Assembly (NCBI GenBank): GCA_029984035.1
Contig: JASBYJ010000007.1
Location: forward strand, 1-64,000
Direction of reading: 5' to 3'
Length of the DNA: 64,000 bases
Source: Conchiformibius sp.
GTDB lineage: Bacteria > Pseudomonadota > Gammaproteobacteria > Burkholderiales > Neisseriaceae
Under the pieces are notes generated by a model. It was not told where the DNA came from and did not search any database. It saw only the letters and a program-made list of their open reading frames with translations. Position 1 is the stretch's first letter; each line of letters starts with the position of its first letter. Shown piece by piece: positions 35,611-45,258 of the stretch. The translations under genes were made by a program, and so were the position numbers.

Positions 35611-35912
35611 GATGGGTTCCTGCGCGAATGGCTGATTAATCGTTGGCCGGGAAATGTGTGAAACTTATGCCGAGTTGGCCTGTCTGCTGTTTTTCAGGCA
35701 GCCTGCGTGTTTCGAGTTCTGCTATCGGGGTTTAAGGCGTTTGTTTCGGCTTGGATTTGTGCAATAAGACAAGGTTTGCCGTATGGTTTGCAAACTTATG
35801 CGCTGCCTGAAGACGGTTTCAGGCAGCTATATTGCATCCCATTGTTCGGATACTTATCTGTATTTTTGGATTTCAATGAATTCCAATAGGAATCTACGGA
35901 TTCCTAACCGGT
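35611..35912. other. Intergenic region between slt and aroQ
   Basis: Contains DUS copies near 35693 and 35802-35827 and presumably the aroQ promoter. No gene is recognisable. Confidence 0.4.
35802..35827 (-). terminator. DUS-type hairpin downstream of slt
   Basis: GCTGCCTGAA and TTCAGGCAGC form a 10-bp stem around GACGG. It lies about 85 bp after the slt stop. Confidence 0.55.
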
Positions 35913-37778
35913 TTAACGCGCCGGTACGGTTCCCATTTTCTGCTTTAAAGAAACATTGTGCTGTTTCATCAGCGATGCATAGTAAACCGCATTGGTCATC
36001 ACTTTTTTCACATAATCGCGGGTTTCGTTAAACGGGATGGTTTCCGCGTAAACCGCGCCTTCCAAGCTGATATCGGCCTGCCAGCGGCGTGCTCTTCCCG
36101 GGCCTGCGTTGTAGCCTGCCGTGGCAAGCACTTCGTTGTTTTGCAGGCTGCGGCGGGCATCGGCCATATACCATGTGCCCATACGGATATTGCCGTCCAT
36201 GGTATACAGCTCGTTGCTGTCCATGCCGATTTTACCGGCGATGAGACGCGCGGTGGCGGGCATTACCTGCATCAAGCCTTGTGCGCCCGCGCTGGATTTC
36301 GCTCCCATAACAAAGCGGCTCTCCTGACGGATTAAGCCATATACCCAAGCGGGGTCGACATTGTGCTCATGACTGTAATGCGTTACCAAATCGCGGAACG
36401 GCGTGATATAGCGCAGGTTGAAGTTGAGCAAGTGGTCGGTGCGTTCGGCACTGTTGACCGCCATTTCATAAAATTCGTGTTCAAATGCCAACTGTGCGGC
36501 TGCCAACAGGGTGGTTTCATTCATGCCGCGCGTGGCGTAACGCCATTCGTTTTGTGCTTGGCGGCGCATTTTCCAATCGCCGTTGCGGCGGCTGGTGTGA
36601 AACAGTGTCAATGCGCGGCGTAACGCGCCGTCTCGGGATAAATGGGCGACGTCTTGCGGATTGGCATTATCGACATTGTTGCGGGTATGAATGCGCTGCC
36701 CCAACTCTTCGGTGGACAGTACGGCATAGAAATTGCGTCCGCTTTTTGCGGCTTGTTCGAATAAAGCGTGCGCTTGGCTTTTTTTGCCTTGCGCCGCATA
36801 GCTGCGTGCCAGCCAGTATTGCCATGTCGGAGTGCTTTGCAGGGAGGAGGGCATGCTGCGGATGATGTCCGCCAATTCGTGCCAGCGTTGTTGGCGCAAT
36901 GCGGCGCGGGCATACCATTCGAATTGTTCGTCGTTCAATTGGCTGCGTTCGGCGCGGCGGTAGTAATCTAAAGCCGCGTGCATATTAAGGTTTTTCGCTT
37001 GCGCCAACCCCAATACGCCCCAAGCGAAACCTGTTTGGTCGCGGTTCAGGCTGCCTGAAAGCTGTTGCAGCAGGGCGGCTGCGTTGTCGGGTTTTTTTTG
37101 TGCGCCAGGCGTAATTACGTTGCGCAACAGGTTTTCCTGATAACCGAAACCGTTGATGCTGTTCAACGGGCTACCCAAGGCGGCGGCCAGATTGTCGGCA
37201 TCGGTGATGTGTCCGTTGCTGATTAATCCGCGCACGCGCCGCCATGCGCGGCGTATGTCCAAAACGCCGTTGGCAGCGCCTGCCTGAAGCAGGGTGTTGC
37301 AGCCTGCGGGCAATTTTCCTGTAGTCTCAAGCAGATTACCGACAAATGCGCTGTCGTTTTCCAAACCGAAAATGTGGGCGTAGCAACGCACTTCCTGTTG
37401 TCGCGCTGCATGGTCGAGTTGGGCGTACTGCTGCCTGAAAGCGGCGGCATCGCCGCGTTTGCCCAAGCTTTTCAGCCATTCGTTGCGGACGGTTTCGCCC
37501 ATCGCGCTTTGGCTTTGCGAAGACAGAAAGCCGGCAGCGGCAAAATCGTTGTCGTTTTTAATGTCTGCCAATACGCTTTCCAAACGGGAAAAATCGGCAA
37601 GGGTTTGGTCTGCGCTTTCGGCATGGCGCAGATAAGGCATGGTAAACCCGCCCTGCAAGGTGTTTGCTTGTGCAACGGGCTGCAGGGCAGCCGGCTGCTT
37701 GGATGTTGTGGTGCACGCAGCTAAAAGGGCCAGGGTAATGCCGCTCAAGCTGCGGGAAGTTAAACGCAATCTATTCAT
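35913..37778 (-). CDS. slt: Soluble lytic murein transglycosylase (Slt family), lipoprotein
   Basis: This 621-residue enzyme cleaves glycan strands to 1,6-anhydro-MurNAc products. The signal peptide ends at the lipobox LLAAC. A long alpha-helical superhelix follows, then the C-terminal SLT domain with catalytic Glu in RQESRFVMGAKSSAGAQGLM, VMPATARLIAGKIG and ATAGYNAGPGRARRW. It should be anchored to a periplasm-facing membrane. Its product, anhydro-MurNAc, is recycled by AnmK, whose gene is 1.6 kb away. Confidence 0.95.
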   Translation of the reverse strand: MNRLRLTSRSLSGITLALLAACTTTSKQPAALQPVAQANTLQGGFTMPYLRHAESADQTLADFSRLESVLADIKNDNDFAAAGFLSSQSQSAMGETVRNEWLKSLGKRGDAAAFRQQYAQLDHAARQQEVRCYAHIFGLENDSAFVGNLLETTGKLPAGCNTLLQAGAANGVLDIRRAWRRVRGLISNGHITDADNLAAALGSPLNSINGFGYQENLLRNVITPGAQKKPDNAAALLQQLSGSLNRDQTGFAWGVLGLAQAKNLNMHAALDYYRRAERSQLNDEQFEWYARAALRQQRWHELADIIRSMPSSLQSTPTWQYWLARSYAAQGKKSQAHALFEQAAKSGRNFYAVLSTEELGQRIHTRNNVDNANPQDVAHLSRDGALRRALTLFHTSRRNGDWKMRRQAQNEWRYATRGMNETTLLAAAQLAFEHEFYEMAVNSAERTDHLLNFNLRYITPFRDLVTHYSHEHNVDPAWVYGLIRQESRFVMGAKSSAGAQGLMQVMPATARLIAGKIGMDSNELYTMDGNIRMGTWYMADARRSLQNNEVLATAGYNAGPGRARRWQADISLEGAVYAETIPFNETRDYVKKVMTNAVYYASLMKQHNVSLKQKMGTVPAR

Positions 37779-37967
37779 CGTGTTGTTTTGTTATGGTAAG
37801 GTGTGTGTATGTCGAAACAGCTTCAGGCTGCCTGAAAATGCAGGCTGTGCGGCAGTGTGTTTGCATTTGCCGCCCCGACGGTGGAACGGGCGTAATCATA
37901 CCAGTTTTCACGGTGCCGGGCAGGATTCGTGTTGTGGCGGCTTCAGGTCGGGAAACTGTGCGGCAGC

Positions 37968-37997
37968 TTGTCAAAATACATTGGGCAGGCGTATAAT
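37968..37997 (+). promoter_or_regulatory. Promoter of tRNA-Pro
   Basis: TTGTCA and TATAAT are 18 bp apart. The -10 ends 14 bp before the mature tRNA 5' end. Both boxes are close to sigma-70 consensus. Confidence 0.8.
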
Positions 37998-38011
37998 CCG
38001 CGCTTCTTTTT

Positions 38012-38088
<77 letters not shown>

Positions 38089-38094
38089 TCTTTT

Positions 38095-38122
38095 TTCAGG
38101 CAGCCTGTCGGGGCTGCCTGAA
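38095..38122 (+). terminator. DUS-pair terminator of tRNA-Pro
   Basis: TTCAGGCAGCC and GGCTGCCTGAA face each other with a 6-bp centre, seven bases after the CCA. Confidence 0.72.
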
Positions 38123-38142
38123 TGTTTTTGATGCGAGCTGCA

Positions 38143-39351
38143 ATGTCTTCCATTCACAAACTTTCTTATCGGCAGATGGCGGTATTGTTGGCCATGCTGA
38201 TGGCGATTATGCCCTTTTCGGTTGACGCTTATCTGCCTGCCTTACCGCAAATCGCGCAAGCATTGAATTCCGATATCCATCATATTGAAAAAAGTTTGAG
38301 CAGTTTTATTTTCGGTGTGGCGCTCGGACAGTTGTCCGGCGGCCCGCTTTCGGATATCAAGGGACGGCGCAATGTCGCTTTAACGGGTTTGGCGGTTTAT
38401 TTGCTGGCAAGCTCGGGCTTGATTGCGGTGCAAACGGTGGGGCAATTATTGTTTTTGCGTATGGTGCAGGCGGTCGGCGCGGGAATGACGGCGGTAACGG
38501 TCGGTGCAATCGTGCGCGATTATTTCCAAGGCAGGCAGGCGGCGCAAATGTTTGCGCTTATCGGCATTATTATGATGGCCGCGCCTTTGGCTGCACCGAT
38601 GATAGGCTCGTGGCTGCAGCTTTGGGGCGGTTGGCGCGTTGTGTTTGCTTTTTTGTTTCTGTATGCGCTGTCGGCGGCAGTGTTGCTGTATGTGATGCTG
38701 CCGCAAAACAAAAGCAGCGAACCGCTGCGTTGGACGCATATGGGTGATATTGCGAGGCGTTATGCGCGGGTGTTGCGCAACCGTCCGGCTTTGGGCTTTC
38801 TGTTTTATCAGGCAGCCTCGTTTTCGGCCATGCTGGTGTTTTTGGCGGAATCGCCGTTCGTGTATATGCAGCTTTATCATTTGTCGCCGCGACAATATGC
38901 GTGGGCATTCGGTTGCAACATTATCACGATGATGGCGTTCAACCGCATTACCGCTTGGCGTTTGAAACACGGCCGCGAGCCGCGCGGTCTGCTTAAGGCG
39001 GGTATTGCCGTTCAAATGGCTGCCAATGCGTGTCTGGCCGTTTGGGTGTGGCGGATGGGTCTGCCGCCTTTGTGGACGGTATTGCCGCTGATTATGGTGT
39101 CGGTAGGCGCACAAGGATTGATTGTTGCCAACAGCCAGGCTTTGTTTATGGGGCATTACGAAGCGGAAAACGGCGGCAGTGCCAATGCTGTTTTGAGTGC
39201 GGGGCAATCCTTGATTGCCGCTGCCGTTACCCTTGCCGCTGCGCATCTTCACAACGGTACCGCTTTAGTGATGGCGGGCATGATGTTGGCGGTAACGTCA
39301 TGCGGCTTGTTGCTGTTGTTGGCATGTTCGCGGCGGCAGTTGTTTGCATAA
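38143..39351 (+). CDS. Bcr/CflA-type multidrug efflux MFS transporter
   Basis: From the chosen start it has 402 residues and about 12 helices. The motif-A-like GPLSDIKGRRNVALTG after helix 2, the early PFSVDAYLPALPQIA and LRMVQAVGAGMTAVTVGAIVRD (motif C region) are hallmarks of the DHA1 Bcr/CflA group. These antiporters export drugs such as bicyclomycin or chloramphenicol. The frame begins at 38122, inside a DUS terminator, so ATG 38143 (MSSIHKLSYRQM) is preferred. The real substrate is unknown. Confidence 0.9.
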   Translation: MSSIHKLSYRQMAVLLAMLMAIMPFSVDAYLPALPQIAQALNSDIHHIEKSLSSFIFGVALGQLSGGPLSDIKGRRNVALTGLAVYLLASSGLIAVQTVGQLLFLRMVQAVGAGMTAVTVGAIVRDYFQGRQAAQMFALIGIIMMAAPLAAPMIGSWLQLWGGWRVVFAFLFLYALSAAVLLYVMLPQNKSSEPLRWTHMGDIARRYARVLRNRPALGFLFYQAASFSAMLVFLAESPFVYMQLYHLSPRQYAWAFGCNIITMMAFNRITAWRLKHGREPRGLLKAGIAVQMAANACLAVWVWRMGLPPLWTVLPLIMVSVGAQGLIVANSQALFMGHYEAENGGSANAVLSAGQSLIAAAVTLAAAHLHNGTALVMAGMMLAVTSCGLLLLLACSRRQLFA

Positions 39352-39426
39352 GCGGGCTGCCTGAAAACTTTACACAAGCAAACAAACTATTTACACTCAA
39401 GCCATGATTGAAATTCCCGTCATTTT

Positions 39427-40530
39427 ATGAGCAGCCAACGCTATATCGGCATTATGTCCGGCACCAGTATGGACGGTGCGGACGCCGTTCTTATCCGTAT
39501 GGACGGCACACATTGGCAGGCAGCCGAAGCACACGCTTTTCTGCCCTATCCGCCCGAATTGAAAGCGGCGCTGCTGGCATTGCAGGACGGCGGCGAAAAC
39601 GAGCTGCACCGCAGCCGCCTGCTGGCTGCAGAAGTATCCCGTTTATACGCCCAAACCGTTGCCCGACTGCTGCACACGCAACAACTCCGACCGTCAGACA
39701 TCACCGCCGTCGGCTGTCACGGGCAAACCGTCCGCCACGCGCCCGAACACGCATACAGCATACAACTTGCCGATTGGGCGCTGCTGGCGGAACTCAGCGG
39801 CATTTTAACCGTTGGCGATTTCCGCAGCCGCGACCTGGCTGCCGGCGGACAAGGCGCGCCTTTGGTACCTGCTTTTCATCAAGCCCTGTTTTCCTCGCCG
39901 GACGAAACACGCGTCTTGCTGAATCTCGGCGGCATTGCCAATATCAGCGTACTGCCGCCCGATGGCGCGGCTTTCGGTTTTGATACCGGTGCGGGCAATA
40001 TGCTCTTGGATGCCTGGATGAACCACATTTGGCAGCAGCCTTACGACCGCAACGGCACTACCGCCGCACAAGGCAAAGTATTGCCCGAATTATTACATGC
40101 ACTGTGCGCCCACCCTTATTTCAGGCAGCCGTATCCGAAAAGCACAGGGCGCGAACTGTTTTCCCTCTCATGGCTGCAAAGCTACCTGAGCGGCAGCGAA
40201 CGGCCCGAAAACGTATTGCGCACACTGGTACAATTCACCGCCGATACCGCCGCCGAAGCCGTATTCTCCGCAGCACCCGATGCCCGAAACGTGTATTTAT
40301 GCGGCGGAGGCGTCTATAACCCCCTGCTGACAGGCTGCCTGAAACAACGTTTTGCCGAACGCAATATCAGCGTACACGATACGTCCGCTTTAAACCTAAA
40401 CCCGCAATGGGTGGAAGCCGCCGCCTTCGGCTGGTTGGCGGCCTGCTGGTATCGGCGCGTTCCGAGCAACCCGTACCATGCCACGGGTGCAAACCGTCCC
40501 GTTATTCTCGGGGCAGGTTATTGGGCGTAA
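39427..40530 (+). CDS. anmK: Anhydro-N-acetylmuramic acid kinase
   Basis: This 367-residue sugar kinase opens and phosphorylates 1,6-anhydro-MurNAc during wall recycling. The N-terminal phosphate loop IGIMSGTSMDGADAVL, GCHGQTVRH, GDFRSRDLAAGGQGAPLVP, NLGGIANIS and CGGGVYNPLL are diagnostic. Start MSSQRYIG is conserved. It is followed by rluE after 45 bp and may be co-transcribed with it. Confidence 0.97.
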   Translation: MSSQRYIGIMSGTSMDGADAVLIRMDGTHWQAAEAHAFLPYPPELKAALLALQDGGENELHRSRLLAAEVSRLYAQTVARLLHTQQLRPSDITAVGCHGQTVRHAPEHAYSIQLADWALLAELSGILTVGDFRSRDLAAGGQGAPLVPAFHQALFSSPDETRVLLNLGGIANISVLPPDGAAFGFDTGAGNMLLDAWMNHIWQQPYDRNGTTAAQGKVLPELLHALCAHPYFRQPYPKSTGRELFSLSWLQSYLSGSERPENVLRTLVQFTADTAAEAVFSAAPDARNVYLCGGGVYNPLLTGCLKQRFAERNISVHDTSALNLNPQWVEAAAFGWLAACWYRRVPSNPYHATGANRPVILGAGYWA

Positions 40531-40575
40531 CCCGATTTCAGGCAGCCTTCCCACCGACTGACTACACGACAGCTT

Positions 40576-41130
40576 ATGCTTATCGCCCTAAACAAGCCTT
40601 ATGGCTATATTTGCCAGTTTTCGCCGCACGAAAAACATCCCACATTGAAAGAGCTGGTCGATATACCGAAAGTTTATCCGGCAGGACGTTTGGACACCGA
40701 CAGCGAAGGTTTGCTGCTGCTCACCGACAACGGCAGCCTGCAAGCCCGTATCGCCAGCCCGAAAAGCCGCACTGTGAAAACCTATTGGGCGCAACTGGAA
40801 GGCAGCCCCGATGAACGCAAACTAACGCTCTTGCAACGTCCGATGGATTTGGGCGATTTTACCGCCCGAGCCGCCGATATCCGGCTGCTCGCCCCGCATG
40901 AAACCGAGCGGCTTTGGGATAGAAATCCGCCGATACGCGTCCGCAAAAGCGTCCCCGATTTTTGGTTGGAAATCCGCATCAGCGAAGGCAAGAACCGCCA
41001 AGTGCGCCGCATGACTGCCAAAGCGGGCTATCCCTGTCTGCGTTTGGTACGCACCGGCATAGGCAGCCTGAATATTTTCGATTTGAACTTGCCGTTGGGT
41101 CAGTGGCTCGAATGCACGCGGTTGCCGTAA
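40576..41130 (+). CDS. rluE: 23S rRNA pseudouridine synthase E-like
   Basis: This 184-residue RsuA/RluB/E/F-family enzyme lacks an N-terminal S4 domain, as RluE does. It starts directly with LIALNKPYGYICQFS. The catalytic motif AGRLDTDSEGLLLLT contains the Asp nucleophile, and ISEGKNRQVRRM is the second family motif. RluE modifies U2457 of E. coli 23S rRNA; the target here is inferred. Confidence 0.93.
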   Translation: MLIALNKPYGYICQFSPHEKHPTLKELVDIPKVYPAGRLDTDSEGLLLLTDNGSLQARIASPKSRTVKTYWAQLEGSPDERKLTLLQRPMDLGDFTARAADIRLLAPHETERLWDRNPPIRVRKSVPDFWLEIRISEGKNRQVRRMTAKAGYPCLRLVRTGIGSLNIFDLNLPLGQWLECTRLP

Positions 41131-41311
41131 ACGGAACCGTCCGGTCGCCATACGCAATAACGGATATCTCCGCTGCGGCGGAAACTGCCGCCGACTTTTC
41201 AGGCAGCCTGAAATAGGCGGACAACTTTCAAAAGCATCGCAACAGCGGTAAACCGTGAGCAGAAGAAACCAAACTATTAACCGACAAACCTTTTTTCCCC
41301 TAAAACAGCTT

Positions 41312-43030
41312 ATGAAACTCAATCAAATCCTCTCCGCAGAAATCGAACAAGCCTTTACCGCTGCCGGCATTTCAGGCAGCCCGATTGTGTTGCAGCCTGC
41401 CAAAAATCCCGATTTCGGCGATTTTCAGATTAACGGTGTCATGGGCGCGGCCAAACAATCGAAGCAAAACCCGCGCGAGTTGGCGCAAAAAGTGGCCGAT
41501 GCGCTTTCAGGCAGCCGTGTGGTGGCTTCGGCAGAAGTGGCGGGACCCGGTTTTATCAATCTGCGCTTGTCGCCCGAATTTCTGGCTCAAGAACTCAACC
41601 ATGCCTTAACCAGTGGTAATTTGGGCATTCAGGCAGCCTCTGCTCCGCAAACTGTGGTGATTGACTATTCTTCTCCCAATTTGGCGAAAGAAATGCATGT
41701 CGGGCATTTGCGCTCTTCCATTATCGGCGACAGTATCGCCCGCATACTCTCCGCTTTGGGACACAAGGTTATCCGCCAAAACCATGTCGGCGACTGGGGT
41801 ACCCAGTTTGGCATGCTTGTTGCCTATATGGTTGAGCAACAAAAAGAAAATTCCGATTTCAAGCTCTCCGATTTGGAGCAGTTCTACCGTGCCGCCAAAG
41901 TGCGTTTTGATGAAGACCCCGCTTTTGCCGACACCGCGCGCGAATACGTCGTGAAACTGCAGGGCGGCGATGAAGCCGTATTGGCTTTGTGGAAACAGTT
42001 TGTCGCCATTTCCCTCAGCCACGCGCAACAGGTGTACGACACGCTTGGCTTACTGCTCGCACCTGAAGATGTGGCGGGTGAATCTCAATATAACAACGAT
42101 TTGCAGAATGTCGTGGACGACTTGTGCGCACAAGGCCTGGCAGTGGACGACAAAGGTGCCAAAGTGGTGTTTCTGGAGGAATTCAAAAACAAAGAAGGCG
42201 AAGCGGCGGCATTTATCGTGCAAAAACAAGGCGGCGGTTTTCTCTATGCCAGCACCGATTTGGCGTGTCTCCGCTATCGGATAGGCTGCCTGAAAGCCGA
42301 CCGCTTGCTGTATGTAGTGGATACCCGCCAGGATTTGCATTTCAAACAATTGTTCGCCACTTCCCGCAAAGCAGGCTACCTGCCTGAAAACGTGTCTGCC
42401 GAATTTATCGGTTTCGGCACCATGATGGGCAAAGACGGCAAACCGTTTAAAACCCGTTCGGGCGACACGGTTAAACTGGTTGATTTGTTGGCGGAAGCCG
42501 TGCAACGCGCTACTGTATTGGTGCGGAGCAAAAATCCCGAATTGTCCGACACCGAAGCGGAACACATCGGACGCACGGTCGGCATCGGCGCAGTGAAATA
42601 CGCCGATTTGAGTAAAAACCGCGGCAGCGATTATGTGTTTGATTGGGACAATATGTTGTCGTTTGAAGGTAATACCGCGCCCTATTTGCAATATGCCTAC
42701 ACACGTATTCAAAGCATCTTCCGCAAAGCGGGCGAATGGAACGTTCAGGCAGCCTTGCTGCTGCAAGACGGTTTGGAAAAACAGCTGGCAGTGGAGCTGC
42801 TGAAATTCGAAGACATTTTAAACAGCGCAGCCGAAAGCGCCTATCCGCATTATCTCGCCGCCTACCTTTACCAATTGGCCACTTTGTTCAGCCGTTTTTA
42901 CGAAGCCTGTCCGATCTTGAAAGCCGAAGGAGCCTTGCGCGACAGCCGTTTGCAACTGGCCAATCTGACTGCGCAAACCTTGAAAACCGGTTTGGATTTG
43001 CTCGGCATCGATACTTTGGCCGTGATGTAG
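41312..43030 (+). CDS. argS: Arginine--tRNA ligase
   Basis: This 572-residue class I synthetase has the N-terminal Add1 domain, the HIGH-like motif in SSPNLAKEMHVGHLRSS, the KMSK-like region in GTMMGKDGKPFKTRSGD, and the C-terminal DALR domain with QYAYTRIQSIFRKAG. The open frame begins at 41255, but MKLNQILSAEI at 41312 matches family starts. Confidence 0.98.
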   Translation: MKLNQILSAEIEQAFTAAGISGSPIVLQPAKNPDFGDFQINGVMGAAKQSKQNPRELAQKVADALSGSRVVASAEVAGPGFINLRLSPEFLAQELNHALTSGNLGIQAASAPQTVVIDYSSPNLAKEMHVGHLRSSIIGDSIARILSALGHKVIRQNHVGDWGTQFGMLVAYMVEQQKENSDFKLSDLEQFYRAAKVRFDEDPAFADTAREYVVKLQGGDEAVLALWKQFVAISLSHAQQVYDTLGLLLAPEDVAGESQYNNDLQNVVDDLCAQGLAVDDKGAKVVFLEEFKNKEGEAAAFIVQKQGGGFLYASTDLACLRYRIGCLKADRLLYVVDTRQDLHFKQLFATSRKAGYLPENVSAEFIGFGTMMGKDGKPFKTRSGDTVKLVDLLAEAVQRATVLVRSKNPELSDTEAEHIGRTVGIGAVKYADLSKNRGSDYVFDWDNMLSFEGNTAPYLQYAYTRIQSIFRKAGEWNVQAALLLQDGLEKQLAVELLKFEDILNSAAESAYPHYLAAYLYQLATLFSRFYEACPILKAEGALRDSRLQLANLTAQTLKTGLDLLGIDTLAVM

Positions 43031-43157
43031 TCTGACGCGATTCGGTCGGGCGGCCGGCAGAATAGTGTTTGACGAATGATACGGAAACCCTATTCAGCAT
43101 CAACGCGCACACATCTTTACGACAAGGCTTCAGGCAGCCTGAAAACAAGGAAATATG

Positions 43158-43802
43158 ATGAAAACCGCTATTATCGATTACGGCATGGGCAATCTGCATT
43201 CCGTGTTGAAATCCGTGCAAACCGCCGCACAACGCAGCGGCGTTGCCACCGAAATCCTGCTGACCGATAGTCCCGAAGCCGTATTGGCTGCCGATAAAGT
43301 CGTTTTCCCCGGGCAGGGAGCCATGCCCGACTGCATGGCGGCACTCAAACGCAGCGGCTTGGCGGAAGCGGTGCGTGAATCTTTGAAAAACAAACCGTTT
43401 TTCGGGATTTGCGTGGGTGCGCAATTGTTGTTCGAATACAGCGAAGAAGGCGGCACCGAAGGCTTGGGCTGGTTTTCAGGCAGCGTGAAACGCTTTGCCG
43501 CCAACCAAACCGATGAGACGGGCAGCCGTTTGAAAGTGCCGCACATGGGCTGGAACAGCGTGCGGCAAAAACGTCCGCATCCGCTGTTTGACGGCATTGC
43601 AGACGGCGAACGGTTTTATTTTGTCCACAGCTATTATTTCGCGCCCGAACAACCTGAAATCATACTGGGCAGCAGCGATTATCCGCATGAATTTGCCTGC
43701 ATAGTCGGTAAAGACAATGTTTTCGCCACACAATTTCACACTGAAAAAAGCCATGACGCAGGCTTGCGGCTGTTGCAGAATTTCTTACAATGGCAAGGGT
43801 GA
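43158..43802 (+). CDS. hisH: Imidazole glycerol phosphate synthase, glutaminase subunit
   Basis: This class I glutamine amidotransferase of 214 residues delivers ammonia to HisF in histidine synthesis. IDYGMGNLHSV starts the protein. The nucleophile Cys lies in FGICVGAQLLFEYS. The His/Glu of the triad lie in FATQFHTEKSHDAG. Two ATG codons are adjacent (43155, 43158); AAGG spacing fits the second. hisA follows after 71 bp, but hisF and hisI are not in the window. Confidence 0.96.
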   Translation: MKTAIIDYGMGNLHSVLKSVQTAAQRSGVATEILLTDSPEAVLAADKVVFPGQGAMPDCMAALKRSGLAEAVRESLKNKPFFGICVGAQLLFEYSEEGGTEGLGWFSGSVKRFAANQTDETGSRLKVPHMGWNSVRQKRPHPLFDGIADGERFYFVHSYYFAPEQPEIILGSSDYPHEFACIVGKDNVFATQFHTEKSHDAGLRLLQNFLQWQG

Positions 43803-43873
43803 ATTTAACCGTTTCTTTGCAAAACTAAACAAAAAAGCGGTAAAATCAAATCCCCGTGTTCGACAGGAAACCA

Positions 43874-44626
43874 ATGACTATCATGCAGTTAATTCCCGCA
43901 ATCGATTTAAAAAACGGTCAATGCGTACGGCTGAAACAAGGGCTGATGAATCAGGCCACCGTGTTTTCCGACCGTCCCGCAGAAACCGCCCTACATTGGA
44001 AAGAGCAAGGTGCCCGCCGTCTGCATTTAGTGGATTTGGACGGTGCATTTGCAGGCGAACCGAGAAATCTTCAAGCGATTCGCGATATTTTGGCAGCCGT
44101 ATCAAGCGATATTCCCGTCCAGCTTGGCGGCGGCATACGCGATTTGCACACTATTGAAAAATATCTTGGTTTGGGTTTGCAGGATGTCATTATCGGCACT
44201 GCGGCAGTCAAGAACCCCGATTTTGTACGTCAAGCCTGTCGTGAATTCGCCGGCCATATTATTGTCGGTTTGGACGCTAAAGAGGGTATGGTTGCCATTG
44301 ACGGCTGGGCGGTCGTTACGGAGCATCATGTTAATGATTTGGCCAAACGTTTCGAGAACGACGGCGTAAACGCCATCATCTATACCGACATCGGCAGAGA
44401 CGGCATGATGAGCGGTGTGAACATTGAAGCGACCGTTCGTTTGGCGCAAGCGGTGGATATCCCGATTATCGCGTCAGGCGGCCTGACCGATTTGGAAGAT
44501 ATCCGCGCTTTGGCACAAGCCGCGCAACACGGGGTTGCAGGTGCCATTACGGGCAGAGCGATTTATGAAGGCAGTATTGATTTTGCCCAAGCGCAAAAAT
44601 TGGCAGACAGCTTAACGGCTGCCTGA
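43874..44626 (+). CDS. hisA: ProFAR isomerase (HisA)
   Basis: This 250-residue (beta/alpha)8 enzyme isomerises ProFAR to PRFAR in histidine synthesis. LIPAIDLKNGQCVRLKQG contains the catalytic Asp. QLGGGIRDLHTIEKYL, YTDIGRDGMMSGVN (second Asp) and ASGGLTDLEDI are typical. The start at 43874 has AGGAAACCA before it; the frame is open to 43856. The last residues (LTAA) and the stop come from GCTGCCTGA of a DUS. Confidence 0.96.
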   Translation: MTIMQLIPAIDLKNGQCVRLKQGLMNQATVFSDRPAETALHWKEQGARRLHLVDLDGAFAGEPRNLQAIRDILAAVSSDIPVQLGGGIRDLHTIEKYLGLGLQDVIIGTAAVKNPDFVRQACREFAGHIIVGLDAKEGMVAIDGWAVVTEHHVNDLAKRFENDGVNAIIYTDIGRDGMMSGVNIEATVRLAQAVDIPIIASGGLTDLEDIRALAQAAQHGVAGAITGRAIYEGSIDFAQAQKLADSLTAA

Positions 44627-44682
44627 AAATCGGTTAAACTCTTTTCAATTCATATTAATCATTTATCAATAAGGAATAAAAA

Positions 44683-45033
44683 ATGAGCGGTTCATATATG
44701 TTGGTCGCCTTTATTTTAGGCTTTTGGTGTATTTGGTCGGCAAACCGTGACGTTAATGCGCTGGGCGAAGCATTGGGCTTTACCCTGATGGCGATTGTGA
44801 TTAAAGCCCTGATGGAATGGAAAGGCATGCCGAATTTTGATTCGGCCACTTTGGCTGCCTGGGGATTGCTGTTTGTATACACCGTTGTTGTTTTGGAATT
44901 GGTAGAGCGTTTTTCAGGCAGTATGGTTATGAATATGACTATTTCCGTATGCGGAGCGGTAGGCTGGTTTTTCTTGGCGCAATATGCTTTCAGCGAAGCA
45001 GGCATGGCAAGCCTTGGCAGTTTGTTGTCTTAG
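44683..45033 (+). CDS. Small membrane protein of unknown function
   Basis: This 116-residue protein has about four hydrophobic helices (residues 5-20, 28-43, 56-75 and 84-104) with short loops. SD AAGGA precedes the ATG. I do not recognise the family. It follows hisA on the same strand after 56 bp, so it could be part of that transcript. Confidence 0.75.
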   Translation: MSGSYMLVAFILGFWCIWSANRDVNALGEALGFTLMAIVIKALMEWKGMPNFDSATLAAWGLLFVYTVVVLELVERFSGSMVMNMTISVCGAVGWFFLAQYAFSEAGMASLGSLLS

Positions 45034-45162
45034 ATGTGCCGTTTTCAGGCAGCCTGAACATGAAGATTCGCATGAATAAAGCAATTGATAAATCGCTGCA
45101 TGATTCATGCATGGGCGGATTATAGGTGAAATATATTGTGTATCCGCTGTATCATTGGAAAA

Positions 45163-45196
45163 TAAAACAGCTGCAATTTTAATTGCAGCTGTTTTT
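45163..45196. terminator. Bidirectional terminator
   Basis: AAAACAGCTGCAATT / AATTGCAGCTGTTTT with T-run; it can serve the small membrane gene (plus) and the methyltransferase gene (minus). Confidence 0.87.
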
Positions 45197-45258
45197 TCAT
45201 AATAGCTATCAAACTATCAGGCATACTAGCGGCATCTTTAGTTTCAGGCTGCCGGATT